Below, piece after piece: positions 26,439-34,689 of a stretch of DNA of 64,000 bases. The stretch spans positions 186,001 to 250,000 of the forward strand of contig JAXGQD010000002.1 of the NCBI GenBank assembly GCA_040766665.1. Direction: 5' to 3'. Below the pieces are notes generated by a model, which searched no databases, was not told the DNA's origin, and worked only from the letters and a program-made list of their open reading frames with translations. The translations under genes were made by a program, and so were the position numbers. This DNA comes from JAXGQD01 sp040766665 (GTDB lineage Bacteria; Bacillota; Clostridia; Saccharofermentanales; Fastidiosipilaceae). Each line of letters starts with the position of its first letter. Position 1 is the first letter of the stretch.

Positions 26439-27422
26439 ATGAAAGGTATTATTACAAAAGTAGGTCTGCAACGCGTCATCGCCTTTTCGGCACTCGTTGT
26501 GCTCGTTGTCATTTTCAGCGCATTCGGTAATGGTTTTGCCACTTGGCCGACTATCCTGAACGTCGCCAAAATCTCCTATTTCATCGGTTTCTTAGCCATC
26601 GGCTTGACTTTCGTCTTCGCCGCAGGCGGTATGGATATTTCAACCGGTACCGGTATGTCCTGTATTGGTCTTATCGGCGGTGTCATCTTTAAGAACACCG
26701 GCAACATGATTCTGACCCTGGCAGTCATGATCCTCAGCGGTTTAATCCTCGGCATCATCAATGGTTACCTCATCGCCTACATGAAGATAGGCCCCTTCAT
26801 CGTGACCATGGCCATGCAAATGATCACCCGCGGCTTCGGCTCCATCGCCTCCAACGTGCAGTCCCAAAACTTCCCCAACACCGGCGCTCCCGGCGGTTGG
26901 TACAAGAGCATCTTCCTCTTCAATCCGGGTGGACTGCCGCCGACCATGGCCGGTGGTTTGCCGACAGGTCTGATTGTCCTCCTGGTCTTCGCCGTTGTGA
27001 TGAGCTTGATTCTGACAAAAACAAAAATCGGCCGCTACACTTTAGCTATCGGCTCCAACAAAGAAGCCGCCAGACTCTCCGGTGTTAAGACGGAAAAATG
27101 GGAACTTCTGACCTACGTCATCTCCGGTTTGACCGCAGGCTTAGCCGCCATCGCTTACGCCGCTTCCTACACTTCCTTTGTTCCCGGCGCCAACGACGGC
27201 TGGGAAATGCAAGCCATCGCCGGTATGGTTATCGGCGGAACATCCATGGCAGGCGGTATCGCCTCTGTATCAGGAACCATCATCGGTGTGCTGATCATGT
27301 CCGTCCTGAAAGCCGGCTTACCTACCGTTGGCCTACAGCCCCACTACCAGCTGCTCTTCACCGGTATTATCCTGATTGTCGCTGTTTACGCAGACGTACT
27401 CTCACACCGCAAGAAAAACTAA
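26439..27422 (+). CDS. Sugar ABC transporter permease (CUT2, RbsC/MglC type)
   Basis: A 327-residue inner-membrane permease with about eight to ten hydrophobic helices and the family signature around GSNKEAARLSGVKTEKWELL (cytoplasmic loop contacting the ATPase). The glycine-rich AIAGMVIGGTSMAGGIASVS segment is typical. GAGGAAGG precedes the ATG at 26439. It sits 19 bases after the ATPase gene and belongs to the same transcript; one permease gene is enough for a homodimer in this family. Confidence 0.92.
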   Translation: MKGIITKVGLQRVIAFSALVVLVVIFSAFGNGFATWPTILNVAKISYFIGFLAIGLTFVFAAGGMDISTGTGMSCIGLIGGVIFKNTGNMILTLAVMILSGLILGIINGYLIAYMKIGPFIVTMAMQMITRGFGSIASNVQSQNFPNTGAPGGWYKSIFLFNPGGLPPTMAGGLPTGLIVLLVFAVVMSLILTKTKIGRYTLAIGSNKEAARLSGVKTEKWELLTYVISGLTAGLAAIAYAASYTSFVPGANDGWEMQAIAGMVIGGTSMAGGIASVSGTIIGVLIMSVLKAGLPTVGLQPHYQLLFTGIILIVAVYADVLSHRKKN

Positions 27423-27457
27423 GATAAGCAGAAAATAATCGCATTCAATTTATGGTT

Positions 27458-27486
27458 AATTATCCTACTATAAGTAGGTAATTATA
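27458..27486 (+). promoter_or_regulatory. Intercistronic hairpin before the binding-protein gene
   Basis: AATTATCCTACT and AGTAGGTAATT form a near-perfect stem with a 3-base loop, 33 bases before the start codon of the binding-protein gene. Such hairpins often protect the downstream message or mark an RNA end. It could equally be an operator; no T run follows. Confidence 0.4.
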
Positions 27487-27518
27487 AAAAACGTGATCCA
27501 TTTTAAGGAGGATTAAAA

Positions 27519-28712
27519 ATGAAGAAATTCGCATCATTAGCCGCAATCGCATTGTCAGCTGCAATGTTCTTGGGCGCATGTGGCGGAGCTGCTACAACCG
27601 CAGCCCCTACAACCGCTGCTGCTACCACCGCCGCTGCTGCTGAGACCACCGCTGCTCCTGCAGAGACCACCGCTGCTGCAACGACCGCTGCTGCCGAAGA
27701 AACCACCGCAGCTGCTGCCGCTACCGTAGAGCCCAAAGACATGAACATCCAATTGGTTTCCAAAGGATTCCAACACGATTTCTGGCAGGCCGTTCTCAAA
27801 GGCGCTAAACAAGCTGCTGAAGAAGCTGGCATCGATGTCAATGACACCACCAAATTCAACTTCGTCGGACCTGCAAGCGAATCTGACGTTCAAGGCCAAA
27901 TGACCCAGCTGCAAACCGCACTGGCCACCAAACCCAACGCTCTCGCATATGCATCCGTTAACGTAGAAGCCAGTCTCGAGTACTTGCAACAAGCCAAAGA
28001 TGCCGGCATCCCCGTCATCGGCTTTGACTCAGGTGTTCCGGGCGCTCCGGAAGGAACCGTTTACGCTAACGCTTCAACAGACAACTACGCCGCTGGTGAA
28101 TTGGCTGCTGATGAAATGTACAGACTGATCTCCGCCACCATCGACGGTGCTTCCGCTCCTGTCCGCGTCGGTGTCGCTGCTCAAGAAGCCGTTTCCGAAT
28201 CCGTAATCGGCCGTACCCAAGGTTTCCTTGATAAATTCTCCAGCCTGGTTGGCGAAGACAAAGTAGCCATCGTTGGTTTCGACAAATACAACAAAGGCGA
28301 CGAAGCGACCGCTACCGTTATCCTTGACGTTTGTATCCCTGCCAACATCACTGATGCTGACATGTCTGCTGCGATCAACCCCGTTCTGGCAAAAGAAGAC
28401 ACCATCGCTTTCTACGCTTCAAACGAAATGGCTGCTAAAGGCCTGCTGAACGCCAACGAGAGCTTCAACAAACTCGGCCAGTCCGTTGTCGGTGTTGGTT
28501 TCGACTCCGGTAAAGTTCAACTCGACGCAGTCCGCGCTGGCGTTCTCGCCGGTTCCATCACCCAGAACCCTGTCCAAATCGGTTACCAAGCCGTGCAACT
28601 GGCCATCAAAGCCGCTCAAGGCGAAACCGTTGCTGACGTTGACACCGGTTGCTTGTTCTACAACGCTGAGAACATGGACACCGAAGAAATCGCTCCTTGT
28701 CTCTACGAGTAA
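27519..28712 (+). CDS. Sugar-binding lipoprotein of a CUT2 ABC transporter
   Basis: A 397-residue extracellular receptor. A lipoprotein signal peptide ends in LGAC (Cys21), then a 50-residue Ala/Thr/Glu linker (TTAAPTTAA, AETTAA repeats) tethers the binding domain away from the membrane. From about residue 73 the type I periplasmic-binding fold begins (IQLVSKGFQHDFWQAVLKGA) with IPVIGFDSGV and VVGVGFDSG motifs typical of ribose/allose/xylose-type receptors. Strong ribosome site AAGGAGG. Last gene of the importer, closed by a terminator at 28773. The sugar is unknown. Confidence 0.92.
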   Translation: MKKFASLAAIALSAAMFLGACGGAATTAAPTTAAATTAAAAETTAAPAETTAAATTAAAEETTAAAAATVEPKDMNIQLVSKGFQHDFWQAVLKGAKQAAEEAGIDVNDTTKFNFVGPASESDVQGQMTQLQTALATKPNALAYASVNVEASLEYLQQAKDAGIPVIGFDSGVPGAPEGTVYANASTDNYAAGELAADEMYRLISATIDGASAPVRVGVAAQEAVSESVIGRTQGFLDKFSSLVGEDKVAIVGFDKYNKGDEATATVILDVCIPANITDADMSAAINPVLAKEDTIAFYASNEMAAKGLLNANESFNKLGQSVVGVGFDSGKVQLDAVRAGVLAGSITQNPVQIGYQAVQLAIKAAQGETVADVDTGCLFYNAENMDTEEIAPCLYE

Positions 28713-28772
28713 TCCAGCGATTCATTCAAGTTCAAGTTTGTACTTGAACGAAGCTTAACAAGAGCTTAAGAG

Positions 28773-28802
28773 TACCGCCCCTTCACCGGGGCGGTATTTT
28801 TT
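28773..28802 (+). terminator. Rho-independent terminator
   Basis: TACCGCCCC and GGGGCGGTA form a GC-rich stem with a short loop, followed by six T. It ends the sugar transporter operon. Confidence 0.92.
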
Positions 28803-28908
28803 ATGGCTGCGTGCTATACTATTGATAGAATTAGTAGGGAATCCAGATTCAAATACAAACGGGAAAGCAGAGGCGGATGATAGGCCTAATCTTAAGAGAG
28901 GTGCCACC

Positions 28909-29130
28909 ATGGTTAAAGGATTTATTAACGATATTTCCGATCAATGGGTCATGCTGCAGACTGCACGAAATCAAATCATACGTATTCCCATAGCCCTTTT
29001 GCCAGAAAAAGCGGTGATCGGAGATTTTATCTACGAAATTCCCGAGTCCGGAAAGTATGCCATCGATGTGCAAATAACCGAGCAGCGTAAACGACAACTT
29101 AGACAGTATTCGGATAATATTTTTGATTAA
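28909..29130 (+). CDS. Small DUF3006-like protein
   Basis: A 73-residue protein starting at ATG 28909 (MVKGFINDISDQW) with GAGAGGTG upstream; the longer open frame from 28822 has no ribosome site. The order of features, a beta-strand pair, IPIALLPEKAVIGDFI, then a charged helix with KRKQ-like residues, matches DUF3006, small proteins of Firmicutes often found near metallo-hydrolases and penicillin-binding proteins. No function is known. It stands alone between two terminators. Confidence 0.6.
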   Translation: MVKGFINDISDQWVMLQTARNQIIRIPIALLPEKAVIGDFIYEIPESGKYAIDVQITEQRKRQLRQYSDNIFD

Positions 29131-29215
29131 ACTTTGGGTATGGATTTGCAGCCAAGATAGACCAATCGATTCTATTAAGGCTAAGTAAACGGTATTTATT
29201 GGAAACATAGCAAAA

Positions 29216-29256
29216 ATGCCCCTCGTAAACTTTTTGTTTATGGGGGCATCTTTTAT
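29216..29256 (+). terminator. Rho-independent terminator, probably bidirectional
   Basis: ATGCCCCTCGTAAAC pairs with GTTTATGGGGGCAT, followed by CTTTTATT on the plus strand and preceded by A-rich sequence, so it can also work on the minus strand. It lies 86 bases after the DUF3006 gene. Confidence 0.8.
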
Positions 29257-29494
29257 TCTTTTGTTCGCTTAATCAGTACTTGAATTTTTTATATTCTCTG
29301 AAGCAGCCAGCAATTCCGAAAGATTTATTAAAGGCAGATTGACTGATTTGCCGCCATCCAATGCAGAAACTGCTGAGATTTTCCGGGAATTCAATAGCGA
29401 TTAAATTCTGATTTATCACGAATTGTTTATATTTGTCGAATTTTGTCGTATTTTCAGCCAATAGATAACGTCGGCTTTCTGTAAGATAGTATTC

Positions 29495-30355
29495 ATGGAA
29501 GCTTATCTATCAAAATTCAGTGCATTAAGAGAGTGGCCATTTCCTCTCGCCCAGCAATATTTTGCCGATTCTATCAACAAGGCTGATATGCATCAAACTA
29601 TGGTACTAAAGCGTAGTGATCGCTTTTCAGTTGACGGAATATCATCGCTCATTTCTACAACACCATTACCACCTAATAGCATTATTGTTAAAGACGGTAT
29701 ATCGCTTGTTACACCGGGATTAATGTTTCTTCAATTTGCTCGTGACTTCGATATTTTCGAGACAATACTACTTGGAAACCTATTATGTGCGAAGCAAAAG
29801 GGTCCCCTATCCAAGCAAACGCTTTGTAAATCTGATTTGAGTAAATACATCTGCAATGCAATTGGATATCCTGGGAGGAAAAACGCCATGCGTGCGCTTA
29901 AATACATGAAGGACGATGCCTGCTCCATCATGGAAATCTTTGTTGATATGTTCCTGGGTCTTCCGAACTTTATGGGCGGTCTCGGGCTAAAAGGCGGTGT
30001 CTTTAACTACGAAGTCATTTTAAGTTCTGAGAGCGCTGTGGCCATCGGACAGGACCGCTGTTTTATCGACTATTGCTTCCCTTCCGCACGAATCGCGTAC
30101 GAATATCAGGGTACTGACCATAATACTAGTATAGACCAAGACTCCAGTAGGATGATGGCTCTGAGACGGATGGGGTACAACATTATTACAGTAACAAAAT
30201 CACAACTGTACATACCGGAAAAGCTTCAACAACTGCTTCGCTATGCTGCTAAAACTCACAAAACCAAAATCCGCCTTCGAAGCAAAAGCTATGCTGAAAG
30301 CTTCCAAAGAATCCATACGCTTCTTCCAAGGAACCTTCAATTTCAGATACCTTAA
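29495..30355 (+). CDS. DUF559/Vsr-like nuclease-fold protein of unknown function
   Basis: A 286-residue protein. The C-terminal part reads FIDYCFPSARIAYEYQGTDH, then a D..RMMALRRMGYNIITVT stretch. This is the D...E-x-Q/D-G...H...D..R..L...G..I..VT layout of the DUF559/Vsr-like endonuclease fold, usually found in actinobacterial proteins with an AbiEi-like N-terminus. The N-terminal 170 residues (DRFSVDGISSLISTTPLPP ... GLMFLQFARDF) would be that part. Codon and base use look more A/T-rich than the neighbours, suggesting transfer. It stands alone, followed by hairpin repeats and a tRNA gene. No ribosome site stronger than GTAAG is seen. Function is not assigned. Confidence 0.6.
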   Translation: MEAYLSKFSALREWPFPLAQQYFADSINKADMHQTMVLKRSDRFSVDGISSLISTTPLPPNSIIVKDGISLVTPGLMFLQFARDFDIFETILLGNLLCAKQKGPLSKQTLCKSDLSKYICNAIGYPGRKNAMRALKYMKDDACSIMEIFVDMFLGLPNFMGGLGLKGGVFNYEVILSSESAVAIGQDRCFIDYCFPSARIAYEYQGTDHNTSIDQDSSRMMALRRMGYNIITVTKSQLYIPEKLQQLLRYAAKTHKTKIRLRSKSYAESFQRIHTLLPRNLQFQIP

Positions 30356-30416
30356 CTACTAAGGGGATCTGAATGCGGGATCGGTTTGGTTTGCTTTTTC
30401 GCTGACATTTGGGAAG

Positions 30417-30472
30417 GTGCCAAGTTTGACGGGTAGCCAAGCGCGCAGCTGGCTAGGCGGAAATGATGGTAC
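30417..30472 (+). repeat. Family-A hairpin repeat, copy 1 of 3
   Basis: A 56-bp imperfect palindrome from GTGCCAA to ATGGTAC sharing the core GACGGGTAGCCAAGCGCGC with the other copies; the right end has diverged. Confidence 0.75.
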
Positions 30473-30487
30473 CGCGGGCAGGAAAAA

Positions 30488-30544
30488 GTGCCAAGATTGA
30501 CGGGTAGCCAAACGTCGCAGTTGGCTAAGCGGAAATGTTGGCAC
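30488..30544 (+). repeat. Family-A hairpin repeat, copy 2 of 3
   Basis: GTGCCAA to TTGGCAC, 57 bp, with inner AGCCAA/TTGGCT pairing. It starts 71 bases after copy 1. Confidence 0.78.
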
Positions 30545-30553
30545 CTCGAAAAA

Positions 30554-30609
30554 GTGCCAAGTTTGACGGGTAGCCAAGCGCGCAGCTGGCTAAGCGAAAA
30601 TGTTGGCAC
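30554..30609 (+). repeat. Family-A hairpin repeat, copy 3 of 3
   Basis: GTGCCAA to TTGGCAC, 56 bp, starting 66 bases after copy 2; inner AGCCAAGCGCGC followed by AGCTGGCT. Confidence 0.78.
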
Positions 30610-30620
30610 AACAGCCCAAC

Positions 30621-30658
30621 AAAAAACCCCTCGTAACACAATGATTACAAGGGGTTTT
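30621..30658 (-). terminator. Terminator downstream of tRNA-Gln
   Basis: On the minus strand AACCCCTTGTAA pairs with TTACGAGGGGTT and is followed by TTTT, five bases after the tRNA 3' end. Confidence 0.85.
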
Positions 30659-30662
30659 CCGG

Positions 30663-30736
30663 TGGCTGCCGATGAAAGATTCGAACTCTCACAAACTGAT
30701 CCAGAGTCAGGTGTGCTACCGTTACACTAATCGGCA
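30663..30736 (-). tRNA. tRNA-Gln (anticodon CTG)
   Basis: The minus strand folds into a full cloverleaf: acceptor TGCCGAT/ATCGGCA, D arm GTGT...GCAC, anticodon loop CTCTGGA (anticodon CTG, U33 present), T arm GAGAG/CTTTC with TTCGAAT loop, discriminator G and an encoded CCA end. The 27-43 pair is a C-T mismatch. It reads CAG codons. Confidence 0.93.
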
Positions 30737-30913
30737 AAATATGTAAGCAACGCAAGCAATAATACCACAGAGCCCTGAGACAGGCAAGATAAATAGCTCC
30801 CTACTCGAGTGTGACTTCGAGCAGGGAGCGGTATAAATAAAATCAAATCATTCCAAGTGATGGTTTAGCGAGATAAGTTGCTTTCTAACGCATAGCTTAG
30901 CTCGTGTAACAGC

Positions 30914-31867
30914 TTATTCGGCCGGTTCCACAACCGTTAAATTGCCGTTTTCGAGGACAATTTTTGAAGCGTATTTTGTGGCATAGTCGGCTTGTTCTGC
31001 AGCAGCCATATTCTTGTAAACGGAAGCTGGCATAGCTTCATCGCTGCCGGCGCTGAATTTGCCGCTTTTGTTATTGCCATCGTAGAAGAATTCAACCGAA
31101 CGAGAGCCATCCACGGTGAACATAGACTTGGCCAGCTTATTATCTTTGAAAGCGATGCTTTGGCGAAAAGTTTCTACACCGTCCGCTTTAACAACAAAAT
31201 CGACCGTTCCGCTCGCTTCGTCGAAACTAATTTGTGTGGTCGAAAGCACGCCTTCGCTGTCTTTCACTTCAGTCGTGCCGGTCACACCGTCATACTCAAG
31301 AGTAATCAGTTCCATACCCAGTTCTTTAAAACTCTCAGCTACTTCTGCTTTGTTGAATTGTTTTGCCATCGGTGTGCTGGCCATAGCCAAGGCAATGTCT
31401 CCGCCGATGAGCTCGAATGTAAACATCGAGACGAGCATGTTGTTTTCTTTGTCTGCAGCTGTGAACTCCTCAGACGCCTCGTCCAAGAATTCGGCATAAG
31501 ACTTGTACCACTTTTGATAAGGGCTCATGTCTTTTTCCGCCAAGGTTTCAAACGTGCCGATGGTGATGCCGCTTTCGTTACCCGATTCTGCGATGGCCGC
31601 GATGTCGGATTCGATTTGGCTGGCAAGCGCATCAATTTCATCCATGCTCAGTTCTGAGCTACCTGTTGTTTCAGAAAGCGTTGTGGTGGCCAGACTTGTG
31701 GTAGTCGTCACTGCGCTCGTACTTGTCGTCACCTCCGCAGTCGTGCTCGCTGCAACAGTGCTTGTGGCGGTAATTGTTGATGCAAGCGTCGTTCCTGCGC
31801 CACCGCAAGCTGCAACAGAAGTCATGAGCAAGGCTGTGCTGATGATCAATCCTATTATCTTTTTCAT
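30914..31867 (-). CDS. Putative lipoprotein of unknown function
   Basis: A 317-residue exported protein. The signal peptide ends in SVAAC (Cys21), followed by a Ser/Thr/Ala-rich linker of about 45 residues and an acidic folded part. The second half is predicted to be beta-rich (GVTGTTEVKDSEGVLSTTQI, then FDEASGTVDFVVKADG), perhaps a sensor or binding domain; I do not recognise a family. GGAG lies six bases before the ATG. It diverges from the dockerin/cohesin genes at 32112 and may share their intergenic control region, so a cell-surface role is likely. Confidence 0.8.
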   Translation of the reverse strand: MKKIIGLIISTALLMTSVAACGGAGTTLASTITATSTVAASTTAEVTTSTSAVTTTTSLATTTLSETTGSSELSMDEIDALASQIESDIAAIAESGNESGITIGTFETLAEKDMSPYQKWYKSYAEFLDEASEEFTAADKENNMLVSMFTFELIGGDIALAMASTPMAKQFNKAEVAESFKELGMELITLEYDGVTGTTEVKDSEGVLSTTQISFDEASGTVDFVVKADGVETFRQSIAFKDNKLAKSMFTVDGSRSVEFFYDGNNKSGKFSAGSDEAMPASVYKNMAAAEQADYATKYASKIVLENGNLTVVEPAE

Positions 31868-32111
31868 TTTTTCTCCTTATATAAATACCTATTAAATTGC
31901 TTTGATGTTCAAATTGATACGTGACCATTTTAACAGCTCTCTTGGCAAAAGCTACGCAGTGGATTTTTTTCATCCATTTGGTCCAGACTATTGGAGCAAA
32001 GCAGAAAATTCCTTAGAGAAAAGAGCAATAATATCGCCTTTCGCGGCGGGTTTTTGCGTAATCAAGGACCCCGTGCTAAAATGTCTTGAAAGTTTGTGCT
32101 GAGGTAATGTC

Positions 32112-33812
32112 ATGCTATTCAGATCACGGAAATATACAAGAGTTCTAGCTTTTATGCTTAGCCTGGCATTGGTCGTCTTTGGCCTTAACCCGGGTTCTAC
32201 AGCTACGCTGAAAGCCATCGGTGCTGCGGGTGACCAAGTAACGGTCATGGATGATTACAATTTACGTACCTCCACTTCCACTTCCAGCTCTGTTATCACA
32301 ACCGTTCCTTCCGGAACGACCTTTAATATTTTGGGTGTTGAGACCGGCGGCGCTACGCCTGGCGGTAACACCTGGTACAAAGTCGCCTATGGCTCCGGCA
32401 GCGCTTACTTGGCTGCCAATGACAGCGAACAAGTCATCACACCTAAACCCGCCGACAGCGGAAACAGCGGTACGGTGACAGAAGCGGGCATAACGCCGGA
32501 ATGGGCTGAAGTGCTCAACACCTTTCCGCCCTCCTATCGTGCACAGTTGACTGCTTTGCACAAGAAGTATCCTAATTGGAGCTTTGTTGCACTACCCATT
32601 CCCTATTCATTACAACGCGTCATGGCCGTTGAGGCGGCCAACGTCACACGCAATCTCGTCCCGAACACTTCAAGGGATTACGTTTTAAACTTCACGGTTC
32701 GTGAAGCACCTAACTGGGTCTCGGCCAGTCCGAACGCCATTCTTTATCTGCTGGATCCTAGAAACGGCTTAAGCGAAGATAAGATTTTTCAGTTTGAGCG
32801 CGTCACGACAGATGGCAATCAAAATGCCACCCAGACACTTGCCAACATGTATTACGGAAATGCCGCTTTGACTGCGATGATTCCTGCGATTCAGAAGGTG
32901 GCGAATGAGGAGAGGCTTTTGCCAACATTCTTAGCAGCCCGTATTAAACAAGAAGTGGCAATGGGAACGGGCGTGGCTTACCAGGCCAGCGGCGAAATTC
33001 AGGTCACAGCGGAACGCATCAAAGCTTATGGCTATCCCAATGCGCTGACTGCCGACCAACTCTATCCCAACACCAAGTACTATAACGTTTTTAATATCGG
33101 CGCCTATAACGGTGATAACCCGGCACTGAACGGTATCATGTATGCAACCGGTTTGACCTCCGGCGATGCGGAAGATCAGGCTTATGACTTACCTTGGAAC
33201 ACAGTAGAAAAAGCCATTCGCGGTGGTTCGCGCTTCATTCGTCGCGCTTATGTCGATAACAATCAAAACACCCAGTATTTACAAAAGTTTAACGTCAACA
33301 CCAGCGATTTGGAAGGCAATATTTGGCACCAGTACATGGCTAATGCCTTAGCACCGATTCTGGAAGGCCGTTCGCAGTACAATGCCTACCGTTCAGCCGG
33401 TGAATTGGAATTGCCTAAGACCTTTTTGATTCCTGTCTATGCCAACAGTCCCGGAACCCCGGCTCCCTATCCTACGGCCAATGACGGCTCTTGGGTCAAT
33501 CTGCCTGCCGAAACTTGGACGACGGTTGTGGCTGAAGGAAATGCAACAACCGCGCCGACCACTGCTCCTACAACCGCTCCGACTACTGCCGCTACGACGG
33601 CTACGCCTCCTGCCGCGGCACTGGGCGACACCAACGCTGACGGGAAAATCAATATCTTTGACATGGTCGCCATTCAGAAGCATATCAAGGGGGTTGCAAC
33701 ACTTCCTGAGAATCTGCAAGGTGCGGCTGACGTCAATAGTGATGGCAAAATCAACATCTTTGACATGGTCGCTATCCAAAAGCACATCAAAGGCATTGCT
33801 TTGATTAGCTAA
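32112..33812 (+). CDS. Dockerin-bearing peptidoglycan glucosaminidase with SH3b domain
   Basis: A 566-residue secreted protein: signal peptide (1-36), bacterial SH3 domain (about 40-108), GH73-type glucosaminidase domain (about 125-450; catalytic Glu in ARIKQEVAMGTG, then NVFNIGAYNGDNP, EKAIRGGSRFIRRAYV), a Thr/Ala/Pro linker (TTAPTTAPTTAP) and a type I dockerin (503-566). The dockerin has two nearly identical 22-residue calcium-binding repeats with D-x-N-x-D-G-K-I-x-x-x-D spacing (DTNADGKINIFD and DVNSDGKINIFD). It should cut glycan strands of peptidoglycan while docked to a cohesin. The next gene encodes a membrane-anchored cohesin, 25 bases downstream, so they form an operon. Confidence 0.9.
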   Translation: MLFRSRKYTRVLAFMLSLALVVFGLNPGSTATLKAIGAAGDQVTVMDDYNLRTSTSTSSSVITTVPSGTTFNILGVETGGATPGGNTWYKVAYGSGSAYLAANDSEQVITPKPADSGNSGTVTEAGITPEWAEVLNTFPPSYRAQLTALHKKYPNWSFVALPIPYSLQRVMAVEAANVTRNLVPNTSRDYVLNFTVREAPNWVSASPNAILYLLDPRNGLSEDKIFQFERVTTDGNQNATQTLANMYYGNAALTAMIPAIQKVANEERLLPTFLAARIKQEVAMGTGVAYQASGEIQVTAERIKAYGYPNALTADQLYPNTKYYNVFNIGAYNGDNPALNGIMYATGLTSGDAEDQAYDLPWNTVEKAIRGGSRFIRRAYVDNNQNTQYLQKFNVNTSDLEGNIWHQYMANALAPILEGRSQYNAYRSAGELELPKTFLIPVYANSPGTPAPYPTANDGSWVNLPAETWTTVVAEGNATTAPTTAPTTAPTTAATTATPPAAALGDTNADGKINIFDMVAIQKHIKGVATLPENLQGAADVNSDGKINIFDMVAIQKHIKGIALIS

Positions 33813-33837
33813 GCGGCGCTATTGAAAGGACTGTTAA

Positions 33838-34629
33838 ATGTCTCATTCCACTAAACGCATCAGAACAGGACAGCGCATGACGGCTTTGCTTTTTGCCGTT
33901 CTGCTCTTCTTGCCAATCTTTTCAGGAAAGCTCTTCGCGCAGCAAGTGCGCCTGGATTGGCAGACGGTGGCGGATGTAAATCCACAAGGGGAGTTCACCT
34001 TGGCACTTGCAGGTGACGTCCCTGCAACAATCACTGCTTTTGAATTTGTGATTACCTATGATTCTGCTCAGGTCAGTTACAGCGATTATGCGCTACAGGT
34101 CGCAGGCATGAATGCAAGCGTCAACGATGACGGAGCCGGCACTTTGACCTTGAGAGCGGAAGGAGACGCCTTAGCTGATGGCTATTACAATTTCGTGAAT
34201 CTGAGTTTCAGATCACTGGCGGCCGGTAACGCCGCGGTGACGTTGGCGAGATCCAGTTTTGTCAGCACTTCGGGACAGACCATTCCGGCGACCATGATGC
34301 TCAGTCATCAGATTTATTACCAGGGCGCTGAAATCACGGTTTCGGAAACGACAACTGCTGCAAGCGCAAGCACCGTTGCCAGTTCGGCCAGTACATCGGT
34401 CTCCCAGACTGCGGTCACTTCAACCGCTGTTAGCTCGGGCAACAGCCCTGTAAGTAGCATGCTTACGAACACTAGCCAAGGCAATGCAGAGCAAGAAGAG
34501 AGCGGTTCCGGTTCGGGGCTGAAAATATTCCTGCTGCTTGCTTCAATTGTGGTCTTGGCTTTGATTTTGCTCATACTCAAATTGCAGCGTGATTCAGGCG
34601 TAAGGCGCCCGCGTATCCGCCGCCGTTGA
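33838..34629 (+). CDS. Membrane-anchored cohesin-domain protein
   Basis: A 263-residue surface protein: signal peptide (1-35), one cohesin-like beta-sandwich (about 38-163; FEFVITYDSAQVSYSDY, GYYNFVNLSFRSLAAGN, typical of cohesin strands), a Ser/Thr linker (165-222), a membrane helix (228-248) and a basic cytoplasmic end (RRPRIRRR). Cohesins bind dockerins, and the gene immediately upstream encodes a dockerin protein, so this is probably its anchor. AAAGGA lies eight bases before ATG. A single cohesin on a membrane anchor is much smaller than a cellulosome scaffoldin. The family call is by pattern and context. Confidence 0.75.
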   Translation: MSHSTKRIRTGQRMTALLFAVLLFLPIFSGKLFAQQVRLDWQTVADVNPQGEFTLALAGDVPATITAFEFVITYDSAQVSYSDYALQVAGMNASVNDDGAGTLTLRAEGDALADGYYNFVNLSFRSLAAGNAAVTLARSSFVSTSGQTIPATMMLSHQIYYQGAEITVSETTTAASASTVASSASTSVSQTAVTSTAVSSGNSPVSSMLTNTSQGNAEQEESGSGSGLKIFLLLASIVVLALILLILKLQRDSGVRRPRIRRR

Positions 34630-34689
34630 AACGCACCGAAAAATGTTTTTGTGAATAAATAGTTTTGCCAAAAAAGGATGGAGTCAAAG

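Noticed and set aside
29273..29461. A 62-codon minus-strand frame between the terminator and the DUF559-like gene
   Set aside because: Starts with TTG without a ribosome site and resembles nothing I know. It may be chance in A/T-rich DNA.
30417..30609. Integron attC sites
   Set aside because: The elements are palindromic and near attC size, but they lack the GTTRRRY core sites and there are no gene cassettes or integrase.
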